Source: Kangiella shandongensis (lineage in GTDB: Bacteria > Pseudomonadota > Gammaproteobacteria > Enterobacterales > Kangiellaceae). From it: a stretch of 64,000 bases of DNA. The stretch covers positions 105,783-169,782 of the forward strand of contig NZ_JACNML010000006.1 of NCBI RefSeq assembly GCF_020005365.1. The letters run 5' to 3'. The notes beneath the pieces are model-generated. The model saw only the letters and a list, made by a program, of their open reading frames with translations, was not told the origin of the DNA and did not search any database. How positions within the stretch are numbered: position 1 is the first letter of the stretch; every line of letters begins with the position of its first letter. Position numbers and translations under genes: made by a program. Below are positions 28,312 through 38,968 of the stretch, piece by piece.

Positions 28312-29046
28312 CTAAAAATTCTTATAGAGAATTGAGGCAAACAGGTACTGACCACTATTCACAGCACTGCCACTGGTACTTGAACTCGAGCCTAAAAAAT
28401 CCCACCAGGGCTGCCCCCTCATACCTTCCGTAATCTGACTCCAGGCTTCACCTTTCTGACTGTAGGTTTCTCCATAAATCTCACATATGGTCTTTTTGCA
28501 CTTAACCCGCTTTAGTGAAACCTCCGAACCACGCTTATGATGCTGGATATAACTGGTAATTTGCTGCTCTTTCTCAAGAGCCCAGCTTATATCCATCTCC
28601 TCATCAACAAAATCTTTGTGGAAGTCAAATGATGTTTTCATTTGACCTTTTGGAGGTTCAATAAGCCTGCGATGACTTTCAGGAGCTTCAGCTAAATACT
28701 TTTCATTCTTTTTCCCAGCTTCAGGCTCACCTTGCTGTTGAGACACATTAGCTTCCTGCTGACGTTGCAGTCTATTGATGACAGCCTTTTTTGTCTTCTC
28801 GGCTTTTGCAAGCTCCTGTCTGGATTCTTGTAACTCCTCGGTCAGCTCCACTACCTTTGCCTCCAGTTCTTGCTCTCTTATTCCTTTAGAGTCTTGCCGC
28901 AAGTAATCAGTAGCATTACTGATTACTTGTGGTGAGCCGGTATGCTTTTTCTGTACTTCCTGAGGAGTGAGCTGAGACTCTAATAAAAACCATGTTGCGC
29001 AACTTCCAATAATAATCCCAGCAATGATTTTAATTATCGTATCCAT
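28312..29046 (-). CDS. Membrane-anchored coiled-coil protein of unknown function
   Basis: Unrecognised protein of 244 residues. It has one N-terminal transmembrane helix (MDTIIKIIAGIIIGSCATWFLL) and a Glu/Gln/Lys-rich coiled coil, roughly residues 55-120. A C-terminal periplasmic domain follows with a CKKTIC cysteine pair. The start at 29046 has an AGAGAG ribosome-binding site. A 27-codon longer frame begins with unrelated sequence. A similar organisation is common among small envelope-associated proteins, but no function can be assigned. Confidence 0.7.
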   Translation of the reverse strand: MDTIIKIIAGIIIGSCATWFLLESQLTPQEVQKKHTGSPQVISNATDYLRQDSKGIREQELEAKVVELTEELQESRQELAKAEKTKKAVINRLQRQQEANVSQQQGEPEAGKKNEKYLAEAPESHRRLIEPPKGQMKTSFDFHKDFVDEEMDISWALEKEQQITSYIQHHKRGSEVSLKRVKCKKTICEIYGETYSQKGEAWSQITEGMRGQPWWDFLGSSSSTSGSAVNSGQYLFASILYKNF

Positions 29047-29195
29047 AAGCTCTCTTCCATCATAAATACTCAGCATTACTCTACCAATAACAAGCCAAAA
29101 TCCCAGCCGATAGGATGGGTTAGACAATAGCCGGAACCCATCCTGTTAGTGTCTATACGTTCAATGCCGCGAAGGCAACTCTCTTCAAAAGCCGC

Positions 29196-29525
29196 TTAGA
29201 GTACTGCCGCCTTAATTTCACAGTAAACCGTTTCCGTACTGCCTTCCGTGTGCACCATCTTAGCGACTTTATAGCCTTCGAGATTGTATTTTGCACGAGT
29301 CGTTGCAACTAACTCATCAACACACCGCCTTTTCTCAGAATCGAGCTCGGCTCCTTCTGCTACGACGATCTCATGCACAAAATGCTGCTCCTCATCTGAA
29401 TCAGCAATGTCATGATAGATCTCTTTTCCTGTACGGTAGGTATCAGAAACCAAACGCTCAGGCGCTTTAATCTCCACACAGGCCGATAAAATAATAGATG
29501 CAAAAATTATAATTAATATTCTCAT
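29196..29525 (-). CDS. Small lipoprotein of unknown function
   Basis: Predicted lipoprotein of 109 residues with lipobox ILSAC (Cys16) followed by VEIKAPERLVSDTY. The mature part has two further cysteines (RRCVDEL and VYCEIKA) that could form a disulfide. No family is recognised. It lies 149 bp upstream of the coiled-coil membrane gene in the same direction and may share its transcript. Confidence 0.7.
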   Translation of the reverse strand: MRILIIIFASIILSACVEIKAPERLVSDTYRTGKEIYHDIADSDEEQHFVHEIVVAEGAELDSEKRRCVDELVATTRAKYNLEGYKVAKMVHTEGSTETVYCEIKAAVL

Positions 29526-29584
29526 TGTGTTCCCTAGTAAATAAGCGGAGTTATATTATCATTTTGATTTATTATTTCCATCAT

Positions 29585-29615
29585 AAAAAAGCCCCGCTCG
29601 TCAGCAGGGCTTTAT
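29585..29615. terminator. Terminator-like hairpin
   Basis: A-run, then AAAGCCCCGCT-cgtc-AGCAGGGCTTT with one mismatch, then T-rich sequence. It lies upstream of the small lipoprotein gene and would stop read-through from groL. Confidence 0.65.
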
Positions 29616-30160
29616 TCAATTTAGGAGCTATTCGGGTTCATTTTTCACTTAACTGACCAAATAACTATAGCGTCAAAATCTACGGCTGGTTCCGCAAATC
29701 GAGGCTTGTTTCAGCTTCTGCTAAAACGAGATACTTCTCATAACCTCTTCCGTTTACCTGTTTTGCCTCTCTCAGTTAAGACTACTCTAAGACCAGAGAG
29801 TATTTGCATCGAGGAAATTCAAAAATGTTTGCAAGAAAAACTCCTTACTTAATTTTGAATCTAACCCTACCTTACCTATAGAGGTCCAATGAGTCAATTT
29901 TTTATTTAAACACTTGTTTAACAAGGCCTGCAGGCCAACTGCTCACAAACCATTCAACTGTAACCTATTGTTTTTATTTCAACAAAAAAGCCCCGCTTTC
30001 GCGAGGCTCTTTAATAGTATTTAACGCAGTTAGTTTGCTTCAGTTCGAGGCAACTTGATTTTTAAGTGAGGGAGTTTGCAACAAGCAAATGACCCAACGA
30101 AAAAACCAAATTAACAAAGAAGTGAAGCAAAATAACAAGTTAAATTTTAACTTCGTATTT
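29616..30160. other. Gene-free AT-rich spacer downstream of groL
   Basis: No supportable coding sequence. It contains a 12-bp palindrome GGCCTGCAGGCC (29925-29936), a second terminator-like hairpin at 29984-30014 (AAAAAAGCCCCGC-ttt-CGCGAGGCTCTTT, imperfect) and a 15-bp dyad AGTTAAATTTTAACT (30139-30153). These are listed in findings where relevant. Confidence 0.6.
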
Positions 30161-30256
30161 TTGTTCGCTGGCTAGGCATGGAGTTTGCGAGTAGCGAAGC
30201 TTACTAATAGTAAGTGAGCACACGCAGCTAAACTTCATAACAACGCCAGCGGACAA
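30161..30256. repeat. Long imperfect palindrome in the groL 3' region
   Basis: Outer arms TTGTTCGCTGGC (30161-30172) and GCCAGCGGACAA (30245-30256) pair with a single G-U wobble. Inside lie GGAGTTTGCG and CGCAGCTAAACTTC arms and a central CTTACTAATAGTAAG dyad. The ~96-bp element would fold as one long hairpin. Confidence 0.6.
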
Positions 30257-30270
30257 GAAGGCAAGTTAAA

Positions 30271-31926
<1,656 letters not shown>

Positions 31927-31950
31927 CTAAATTCGTTAAATGTGTTCTTA

Positions 31951-32241
31951 TTAGCCTTCAATTACAGCCATAATGTCGTCTTCGCGTAATACTAGAAGCT
32001 CTTCGCCATCGGCTTTAACTTCTGTACCGGCGAATTTACCGAACAAAACGTTATCACCGACTTTTACATCTAGGGCACGCACATCACCAGATTCCAACGG
32101 CTTACCGTTACCAACAGCGATGATTTCGCCACGGCTTGGTTTTTCTTTAGCGTTGTCTGGGATGACGATGCCGCCAGCAGTTGTTGTTTCTTCTTCTAAA
32201 CGACGCACAATGACGCGGTCATGTAATGGACGTAAGCTCAT
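31951..32241 (-). CDS. groS: 10-kDa co-chaperonin GroES
   Basis: Lid of the GroEL folding cage, 96 residues, the standard length. It has the N-terminus [18 protein letters not shown] and a mobile loop around [19 protein letters not shown]. An AGGAG ribosome-binding site precedes the ATG. First gene of the groS-groL operon. Confidence 0.98.
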   Translation of the reverse strand: MSLRPLHDRVIVRRLEEETTTAGGIVIPDNAKEKPSRGEIIAVGNGKPLESGDVRALDVKVGDNVLFGKFAGTEVKADGEELLVLREDDIMAVIEG

Positions 32242-32298
32242 GTTTTTTTCTCCTGATAGAAAGTGTTTTACTTACTATGAAAAATTGTTTGGGGAAGA

Positions 32299-32326
32299 TA
32301 TGGGGACACTTTTTTAGCACTCAAGG
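32299..32326 (-). promoter_or_regulatory. Sigma-32 heat-shock promoter of groS-groL
   Basis: On the minus strand: CTTGAGT (-35, 32326-32320), a 13-bp spacer and CCCCATAT (-10, 32306-32299). This is very close to the RpoH consensus CTTGAAA-N13-CCCCATNT. Confidence 0.8.
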
Positions 32327-32341
32327 GGATCAAGTGCTAAA
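32315..32341. promoter_or_regulatory. CIRCE operator (HrcA-binding inverted repeat)
   Basis: TTAGCACTC, 9-bp spacer, AAGTGCTAA. It differs from the consensus TTAGCACTC-N9-GAGTGCTAA at one position. It overlaps the -35 element of the sigma-32 promoter, so HrcA binding should block it. Confidence 0.85.
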
Positions 32342-32356
32342 TTTTTCACTTTTTTG

Positions 32357-32857
32357 CTATTTTTCGAGCCGTTTATCAGCTTTATCGTCGGTACGCTCGT
32401 ACTCACCGTCAATGGTATTGTCATCCTGTGGCGTTTGAGAGTGCCCAAACGGATCTCGAGTACCGGCATGAAAGTCACCGGAACCCATCGCCTGTACTTT
32501 AAACATACCCTTATTAATCAACAGCTTCGCAAAATACTCTCTTGTCTGCGGTATCAGCCATAAAAAACCAAGGGTGTCCGTGACAAAACCGGGAGTCACC
32601 AAAAAGGCTCCCGCAATAATCAATAAGATCCCTTCGACCATTTCCTGCGCCGGCGGTTGGCCTTGTTGCATTTTTTCCTGCAGGCGCGTGAAAACACTGA
32701 ACCCTTGTTTTTTCAGCATGGAAACGCCGATGACACCAGTCAATAAAATCAGGCCGATAGTCGGCGCAACACCGATAACACCACCGACACCGATTAAGAC
32801 ATAAACTTCTGCAATGGCTAGCAGGATAAATATAATAAGAAAATTTCGAAACCACAT
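32357..32857 (-). CDS. fxsA: FxsA family membrane protein
   Basis: Small inner-membrane protein of the FxsA family, known for suppressing F exclusion of phage T7 in Escherichia coli. The 166 residues begin with two hydrophobic segments (FLIIFILLAIAEVYVLIGVG and PTIGLILLTGVIGVSMLKKQG), and GILLIIAGAFLVTPGFVTD is the family's conserved third segment. A charged C-terminal tail follows. It lies just upstream of groS, a common position for this gene. Confidence 0.9.
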   Translation of the reverse strand: MWFRNFLIIFILLAIAEVYVLIGVGGVIGVAPTIGLILLTGVIGVSMLKKQGFSVFTRLQEKMQQGQPPAQEMVEGILLIIAGAFLVTPGFVTDTLGFLWLIPQTREYFAKLLINKGMFKVQAMGSGDFHAGTRDPFGHSQTPQDDNTIDGEYERTDDKADKRLEK

Positions 32858-32907
32858 AAAATGTGCCTGATTGTTGGAAATTGTTGTCCGGTGTCATTCA
32901 CACGGGA

Positions 32908-32936
32908 CTGAACTCTGTCGATGATACCTTTATAAT
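32908..32936 (+). promoter_or_regulatory. Candidate sigma-70 promoter of cutA
   Basis: CTGAAC (32908-32913), a 17-bp spacer and TATAAT (32931-32936), 44 bp before the cutA ATG in the divergent fxsA/cutA spacer. Confidence 0.5.
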
Positions 32937-32979
32937 GGGGACAGTTGAATGAATAACAAGTTCAGAAAAGGAACCCATC

Positions 32980-33321
32980 ATGGCATTTGGTCGCTCATCT
33001 TCTTCAAACCGTGAATTTCAGGTTGCGCTATGCACTGTGCCTGACGTTACCACCGCGGAGCAGTTAGCCGAAAAAATGGTGAAACAATCGCTTGCTGCCT
33101 GCGTCAATATCATCCCAGCAATAACCAGTGTCTATCAGTGGCAGGACAAAACCGAAAAAGATCCAGAAGTCTTAATGGTTATCAAAACCGAGGCGGATTT
33201 AATGGCTGATTTAGGTGAGTTGCTAGACGAAGAGCATCCCTATGAAGTCTATGAGCTCATTAGCTGCAGTATAGAACAGGCCTCAACCGCTTATTTAAGC
33301 TGGCTCAATGACACTTTGTAA
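32980..33321 (+). CDS. cutA: Divalent-cation tolerance protein CutA
   Basis: Trimeric ferredoxin-like-fold protein linked to copper tolerance, 113 residues. Family motifs are KQSLAACVNIIPAITSVYQW and EEHPYEVYELISC. It is usually found next to dsbD, as here (63 bp gap). An AAAGGA ribosome-binding site precedes the ATG. Confidence 0.94.
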   Translation: MAFGRSSSSNREFQVALCTVPDVTTAEQLAEKMVKQSLAACVNIIPAITSVYQWQDKTEKDPEVLMVIKTEADLMADLGELLDEEHPYEVYELISCSIEQASTAYLSWLNDTL

Positions 33322-33384
33322 AGTCATTGTAAATACTCAGATTTTGGCCTACAAACTGGTATTATATCGGTGGATTTGTAATCA

Positions 33385-35268
33385 ATGAATCAATTACTAC
33401 TTATGAAAAATCTAGTGAAGCTGTCAGTAACCGTACTTTTACTGTTCTTTATGAACTCAGGCTCCCTCGCGACTAACACCATAGATCTTAATGACATTAT
33501 GGGCGAGCAGGAAGAGTTACTGAAAGTCGACGAAGCCTTCCAGCTACAGGTCGATCTGGTCGATGATAAGGCGTTGATCAAGTTTGAGATCGCTGATGGC
33601 TATTACATGTATTCGGAACGTCTCCATGTATCCAGCCCCGATGCCAACCTGGGTGAGATTTACATTCCCGAAGGTAAAGAAAAAGATGATCCTTATCTTG
33701 GTCTGACTCAGGTTCACTACCATTTTCTAGAAGCCTCTGCTGAAATTCTACAGGCCACTGGCGACTTCACTTTAGTGGTCGGTTATCAGGGTTGTGCCGA
33801 AGATCGCTTATGTTACCCGCCCACCACCAAGGAAGTTACTTTATCTTACAAAGTCGGCGGGACAACCTCACCATCTTCCAGTGAAAGTAGTCCAAGTACT
33901 TTCCAGGGGCAGCGTGCTAAAGAGGTGGAGTCCACGCACCCAGCATTTGTCAGCGAGCAACAGAAGCATACCGAGCACCTGACAGAAGAGAGTCTGATAT
34001 CTAACTTCTTCTACTTCTTGCTGCTTGGATTAGCTTTAACTTTCACACCATGCGTTTTCCCGATGATTCCCATCATTTCGGGGATTATTGCTGGCCAGGG
34101 CGACAATATCACCACGCGTAAAGCCTTCTTCTTATCGCTTACATATACCCAGGCAATGGCCATTGTTTATACTATTCTGGGTATCGTCGTAGCTCTTGCG
34201 GGTCAGTCAATCTCAGGCTATTTCCAAAGTCCCGGGGTAGTTATCACGGCTGCCGTTATCTTCGCCTTATTATCTTTGTCCATGTTCGGCTTTTATGAGC
34301 TGCAGTTACCAGCGAGCTTACAGGCCAAGCTTTCTGAGAAAAGTAACCAGCAAAAGAAAGGCTCCTATATCGGTACCGCAATCATGGGTGCCATTTCAGC
34401 GTTGATCGTCTCGCCCTGCGTCACGGTGCCGCTGATCGCCATTCTGCTGGTGATCGCTCAGTCCGGCGATGTCGTACTCGGCGGTGTTTCCTTGTATGGC
34501 CTCGGAGTCGGTATGGGTATTCCACTGATCATTATCGGTGTCACCGGTGGTAAATTCTTACCAAAAGCCGGCCCATGGATGAACGGTATCAAGGCGGCCT
34601 TTGGTGTTGCCATGCTTGGCGTAGCCTTATATTTGGTCAAACACCTGTTACCTGCCTCGTTATATATGTATGGCTGGGGGTTACTGGCGATAATACCGGG
34701 CTTTTATTTGCTGAATAATAAACTGGGCCACCATGGCTGGAAGACCTTTATTCGTAGCCTGGGTATAGTCGCAATACTGTACGGTGCGCTGTTAATTGTT
34801 GGCGGCGCGCAGGGTCAGCGTAACTTGTTGCAACCTCTGGGGCATATTGGCACAGCCAATGCCATGGCGATGATGAACGAGCAATCCGCTCAGTCGAGCC
34901 ACCTTGAGTTTAAACGAATAAAAAGCCTTACCGATTTACAGCAGGAAGTAACCGCGGCCAATGCACAGGGCAAGACCGTTATGCTCGACTTTTTTGCCCA
35001 GTGGTGCGCCTCCTGTTATGAATTTGAAGAGAAAGTTTTTACCGATCCTCAAGTTATCGCGGCCTTAAATAATACGGTGTTACTGCAGGCCGATGTCACT
35101 GACAATGATCCCGTCGACGTTGAATTGATGCGAGCCTATAACGTTCTAGGTCTTCCCAGTATTATGTTTTTTGACTTGAACGGCAACGAACTAAGCCAAT
35201 TCAGGGCGACCGGATTTGAAGAATCCGACGCCTTCGAAAAACGAATCAAAGCAGCCTTCAATCGATAA
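33385..35268 (+). CDS. dsbD: Thiol:disulfide interchange protein DsbD
   Basis: Transfers electrons from cytoplasmic thioredoxin to periplasmic DsbC/DsbG and cytochrome c maturation, 627 residues. A signal peptide is followed by the periplasmic alpha domain with the YQGCAEDRLCYPP cysteine pair. Next comes an eight-helix transmembrane domain with CVFPM and SPCVTVP cysteines, then a periplasmic thioredoxin domain with WCASC (540-544). All three redox pairs are present. The ribosome-binding site is weak; ATG 33403 is an alternative start. Confidence 0.95.
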   Translation: MNQLLLMKNLVKLSVTVLLLFFMNSGSLATNTIDLNDIMGEQEELLKVDEAFQLQVDLVDDKALIKFEIADGYYMYSERLHVSSPDANLGEIYIPEGKEKDDPYLGLTQVHYHFLEASAEILQATGDFTLVVGYQGCAEDRLCYPPTTKEVTLSYKVGGTTSPSSSESSPSTFQGQRAKEVESTHPAFVSEQQKHTEHLTEESLISNFFYFLLLGLALTFTPCVFPMIPIISGIIAGQGDNITTRKAFFLSLTYTQAMAIVYTILGIVVALAGQSISGYFQSPGVVITAAVIFALLSLSMFGFYELQLPASLQAKLSEKSNQQKKGSYIGTAIMGAISALIVSPCVTVPLIAILLVIAQSGDVVLGGVSLYGLGVGMGIPLIIIGVTGGKFLPKAGPWMNGIKAAFGVAMLGVALYLVKHLLPASLYMYGWGLLAIIPGFYLLNNKLGHHGWKTFIRSLGIVAILYGALLIVGGAQGQRNLLQPLGHIGTANAMAMMNEQSAQSSHLEFKRIKSLTDLQQEVTAANAQGKTVMLDFFAQWCASCYEFEEKVFTDPQVIAALNNTVLLQADVTDNDPVDVELMRAYNVLGLPSIMFFDLNGNELSQFRATGFEESDAFEKRIKAAFNR

Positions 35269-35273
35269 GGCAT

Positions 35274-35305
35274 ATAAAAAAGCCCTGCAAACTCAGGGCT
35301 TTTTA
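35274..35305. terminator. Bidirectional terminator
   Basis: AAAAAAGCCCTG-caaact-CAGGGCTTTTTAT, a strong stem with A and T runs, between convergent dsbD and the EamA transporter gene. Confidence 0.9.
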
Positions 35306-35325
35306 TCTCAAAACGTCTATCAAAA

Positions 35326-36312
35326 CTAAGGGTTCGCTTTTGACATCCTAAACCTTCTTTTCAGCCTTTGCTTGGCTCTCTCACGCATCGATTTACGTAC
35401 CACATAATGTTCAATGAAGACAGTGCTGCGAGGCTTGGTTTGTGACCAGATAACCCCAAAAAGAACCAAACCAGCCGCCAAATACTGCATGCCACTTAAC
35501 TGCTCATCCAGCACCAACCAGCCGAAGAACAGAGTTCCGATCGGCAATAGATTCATCATGCTGCCGACCTGACTTGCCGGCATCGTTTTAAAAGCGAAGT
35601 TATAACAGGTGAAGGCGAAAATATTAACACCAAATGCCAGGAATAAAATGGCCATAACGCCTTCCGCCGAAATGTCTGTCGGAATAACCGTATCCTGTAC
35701 CAGTAAAAATGGCAGAAAGAACAGAGTACCCATGATCATTTGTAGTAATGTCAAAAAGACCGGCGAATAACGTTGTGATAATTTACGGGCCAACAAGCAA
35801 TAAGCCGCAGCGGCACTGATGGCACCAAACTCCAGCGCATTCCCCAACATAGGGTTACTTGCATGCTCGTTGCTCTCACCACTGACCGTTAGCCAGATAA
35901 CACCAGCGACCGCTATTAAGCAGCCTACGATTAAACGGCTATTTAACTTTTCTTTTAGAAAATAAAAAGCTGCAACTGCGACAATAATCGGCTGCAAGGA
36001 CGTCACCATACCCGCCTCTGATGCCGTGGTGTAAGTCAGCGCATAGCTCTCAAAGATAAAGTACAGGCAAGGCTCACACAGCGCCAACAAGAGCAGTAGC
36101 CACCAGTCACCTTTTTGGTACTGTTGCTTTTTCGCCATTTTCGGCAAGAAAAAAATCAAAACCCCTGCCGCTAGAATCATACGCAAAAATACTGTCAATA
36201 TCGGACCCAGTTCTGCAATTGCGTATTTCATGGCGACGAAAGAAGCAGCCCACAAGACAATGGCACAAACTAAACCAATCATCGCGAAATGTTGCTGAAT
36301 ATTTTTGTACAT
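35326..36312 (-). CDS. EamA-family (drug/metabolite) transporter
   Basis: Predicted inner-membrane exporter of ten helices, 328 residues from the chosen start. It is built from two EamA repeats (LVCAIVLWAASFVAMKYAIAEL and the second half from EFGAISAAAAYCLLARKL). The C-terminus is a basic cytoplasmic tail (RERAKQRLKRRFRMSK). The start at 36312 has a GGAGG ribosome-binding site. A frame from 36336 adds eight residues. The substrate cannot be inferred from the sequence. Confidence 0.85.
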   Translation of the reverse strand: MYKNIQQHFAMIGLVCAIVLWAASFVAMKYAIAELGPILTVFLRMILAAGVLIFFLPKMAKKQQYQKGDWWLLLLLALCEPCLYFIFESYALTYTTASEAGMVTSLQPIIVAVAAFYFLKEKLNSRLIVGCLIAVAGVIWLTVSGESNEHASNPMLGNALEFGAISAAAAYCLLARKLSQRYSPVFLTLLQMIMGTLFFLPFLLVQDTVIPTDISAEGVMAILFLAFGVNIFAFTCYNFAFKTMPASQVGSMMNLLPIGTLFFGWLVLDEQLSGMQYLAAGLVLFGVIWSQTKPRSTVFIEHYVVRKSMRERAKQRLKRRFRMSKANP

Positions 36313-36425
36313 GCCTTGCCTCCAAGGTGAATTCAATTCGGAAGAAGGTCATTCTATGCCCCTACAAAAGATAAAGAAAACGATCTTTTCTCATTGATTT
36401 GATTAGTTTATGTAATGCGAAAACA

Positions 36426-38957
36426 TCAATCATCCACCAGCGATTCGGCTGGAAAAGATAAAATAAAACAACTTCCTTTGCCAATCTGGCTTTCCACCCC
36501 GACGGTCCCACCAAAACGCTCCATTGCCGCTTTAACAAAGCGAAGACCCAGTCCTATCCCCTTGATTTTTTCCATCTCATGACGACGAATTCTGGAAAAG
36601 GGTTTGAAGATAGTATTCATTTGTTCTTTATCAATTCCCTCTCCCTGGTCCGACACCAGAACCTTCACTCCGTGATTACTTTGTTCTATTCGAATATCAA
36701 CCTGACTCTCTGCAGGCGAGTACTTAATGGCATTGGTTAATAAATTCAGTATGACTCGCTCCAATAAGTCTTCATTAGCCTGAATCCAGGTATCATAATA
36801 TTTTGCAAATTCGAAGCGCAAAGTAATGCTTTTTTCATCAGCCAGAGGCCTCGCGACAACCAAAGCATTATCAATACTGTTCAGCAGCTCTACCGGATAA
36901 AGCGGCATTTCCGAGTCACTTTCTGCCCGAGACAGCATCAGGAAGTGTTCAGCAAGTGATAGACTACTCTTGGTTAAACGCTCGATCTCGGAGTTCAGTT
37001 CTGACACAGAGACTTCTTCCGGCTTCGTCCGGTAGCGGCTGATTAATGCTAAAACGGACGTCATCGGAGAGCGCAAATCGTGCGAAATAAAATCAATCAT
37101 TTCGAGTTGGCGCTGCTGCTCGCGCTTAACCGAGGTTATATCTGTCAGGTTGACGATAATGAAATCCTGGCCATCAATATTGTCCAATAGCGAAAGACCA
37201 ATCTTAAAGTAATGCTTGGTACGGTTAAGCGCCTGAACCTCTCTTCCTACGCCGTCGAGAAGCAATGCTTTAATCTCATCAGCCCAACTTGCATTAAACT
37301 GTAGGTTTAACTGCTTAAAAATATCAAATGCGTCTTGCCCTTCTCCAATATTCAGATACTTTCTGGCTTCGAGATTTGCGTAAAAAACCACACCTGAAGT
37401 ATCCAGCAGCATGACACCATCCGACATCTTGTCCATGGTCTTTTCAACAAACCGCCGCAGGAAGTTGATTTTGGTGATGGCGGTCTGTACCTGCGCAACT
37501 TTAGCTTCAATGACACTGCCTTGCTTTAAGGTGTCACTCTGCTTTTTCATCGTCGACTGTCGGTAGAGTCGATAAAATAAACGCTGCTCCTCCTGACTCA
37601 GATTCTCCAACTCTAATAACCAGCGCTCATTATCTATTGTCAAAGGCAAGCTACGTTCACTGTCGACTATATTTTTCGTAGCTTTGCTCCAGTCACGAAT
37701 AATGTGTAACCGTTGCCAGAATTTGAAGTGCTGTTCATGGGAGGACTTAACATCCGGCTCAAAGCTATTACTTACTTCAAGTTGCAATCGACGTACTGTT
37801 TTTCTGAAAAAGGCCATATTCGTCACAACGACTCGCCATACCCATAGCAGGTAGCCAAGAATCATAACGACACCTGGAGTAGCCAAAGGCAACCAAAAAT
37901 TATACCTGTGCAGGATAAACCAGCTGATAAACAGTAGGCCCAACGCCATAACGGCAAGAAGCAAAACGTTGTGACGTGGTAATGAACGGGGGATCAACAT
38001 GAACAATAACAGGACCAGCACACCCGATATACCACTCACGGCTAATTGATTTACCGGACGGATAATAGTGTTCCCTTCCAGCGCTTCATAGAGGGTCGCG
38101 TTGATTTCCACTCCCGACATAATCTGTCCATCACGATTAACAGGCACTGGCAAGAAATCTGCATTCCGTGCTGCTGTCGCGGTCACCCCAACAAAAACGA
38201 CCTTGCCTTCGAGAGCTTTGGGGTCAAACGCTCCATTGACCAAGTCCACAAAACTGATCTTGGGAAAGTAGTCTTTGTTTTTTTTGTACGGGATTAACGC
38301 ATAATGTGTCTTCTCAATATTCGATAAATTATAGGAGTATTCAGCTTTTTCTCTTGGTTTGAATGGTAACTCGTAAGTAGGATCGCCGTTTGCTACCTCC
38401 AGTACTTCTGCCGCAAACGTCCGCCAATAGGGCTCTCCTAAACCTGCTTTAAGATAAACGCTACGCGCGATATTATCGTTACTAAGTTCAAAATGGACCA
38501 GGCCCAGCTCTGCACTGGCCTGAGATAGTTCTGGATATGGCTGTAACTCAATCAACTGACCGTCTTGCTTCAGTTCATCAATAACCACGGGGAACACCAC
38601 CTGACCGCTCTGCCTGACAGCCTGTGTCAGCTCGGTATCACCATCGTCTCTGGGTTTATCAAACAAGACGTCATAACCGATAGCACGAACTCCAGCCTCT
38701 GTCAGACGAGTAATCGCTTCAGCATGGACTTGTCGTTTCCACGGGAGGGAGCCGTAAGCGCGTAAACTCTTTTCATCCATGGCGACAACCACCACATCCG
38801 AAGCGTACTCGGTAGGCTGGGCCCTTAACAGGCGGTCATAGATTAATAGCTCAACAGGCTCAAGAACCTTAAAGTAGGACAAGGCAAAAACTATAACAGC
38901 AAGAAAGGTGGCAAAAACCAAGCCACCTTTCGTAAAAAACCTTCGCCTCTCAACCAC
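36426..38957 (-). CDS. CHASE2-domain sensor histidine kinase
   Basis: Membrane sensor kinase of 843 residues. After an N-terminal helix comes an extracytoplasmic CHASE2 domain (about residues 30-300, YDRLLRAQPTEYASDVVVVAMDEKSLRAYG). Three transmembrane helices follow (about 305-385), then a linker, a PAS-like domain (about 515-610), and HisKA with the phospho-accepting His in FISHDLRSP. The HATPase domain has its N-box NLLTNAIKYSP and glycine boxes DQGEGID and GIGLGLRFV. It is the last gene of a unit with a LysM-FecR protein and an OmpR-type regulator, its probable partners. Confidence 0.92.
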   Translation of the reverse strand: MVERRRFFTKGGLVFATFLAVIVFALSYFKVLEPVELLIYDRLLRAQPTEYASDVVVVAMDEKSLRAYGSLPWKRQVHAEAITRLTEAGVRAIGYDVLFDKPRDDGDTELTQAVRQSGQVVFPVVIDELKQDGQLIELQPYPELSQASAELGLVHFELSNDNIARSVYLKAGLGEPYWRTFAAEVLEVANGDPTYELPFKPREKAEYSYNLSNIEKTHYALIPYKKNKDYFPKISFVDLVNGAFDPKALEGKVVFVGVTATAARNADFLPVPVNRDGQIMSGVEINATLYEALEGNTIIRPVNQLAVSGISGVLVLLLFMLIPRSLPRHNVLLLAVMALGLLFISWFILHRYNFWLPLATPGVVMILGYLLWVWRVVVTNMAFFRKTVRRLQLEVSNSFEPDVKSSHEQHFKFWQRLHIIRDWSKATKNIVDSERSLPLTIDNERWLLELENLSQEEQRLFYRLYRQSTMKKQSDTLKQGSVIEAKVAQVQTAITKINFLRRFVEKTMDKMSDGVMLLDTSGVVFYANLEARKYLNIGEGQDAFDIFKQLNLQFNASWADEIKALLLDGVGREVQALNRTKHYFKIGLSLLDNIDGQDFIIVNLTDITSVKREQQRQLEMIDFISHDLRSPMTSVLALISRYRTKPEEVSVSELNSEIERLTKSSLSLAEHFLMLSRAESDSEMPLYPVELLNSIDNALVVARPLADEKSITLRFEFAKYYDTWIQANEDLLERVILNLLTNAIKYSPAESQVDIRIEQSNHGVKVLVSDQGEGIDKEQMNTIFKPFSRIRRHEMEKIKGIGLGLRFVKAAMERFGGTVGVESQIGKGSCFILSFPAESLVDD

Positions 38958-38968
38958 TCAAAACTACC

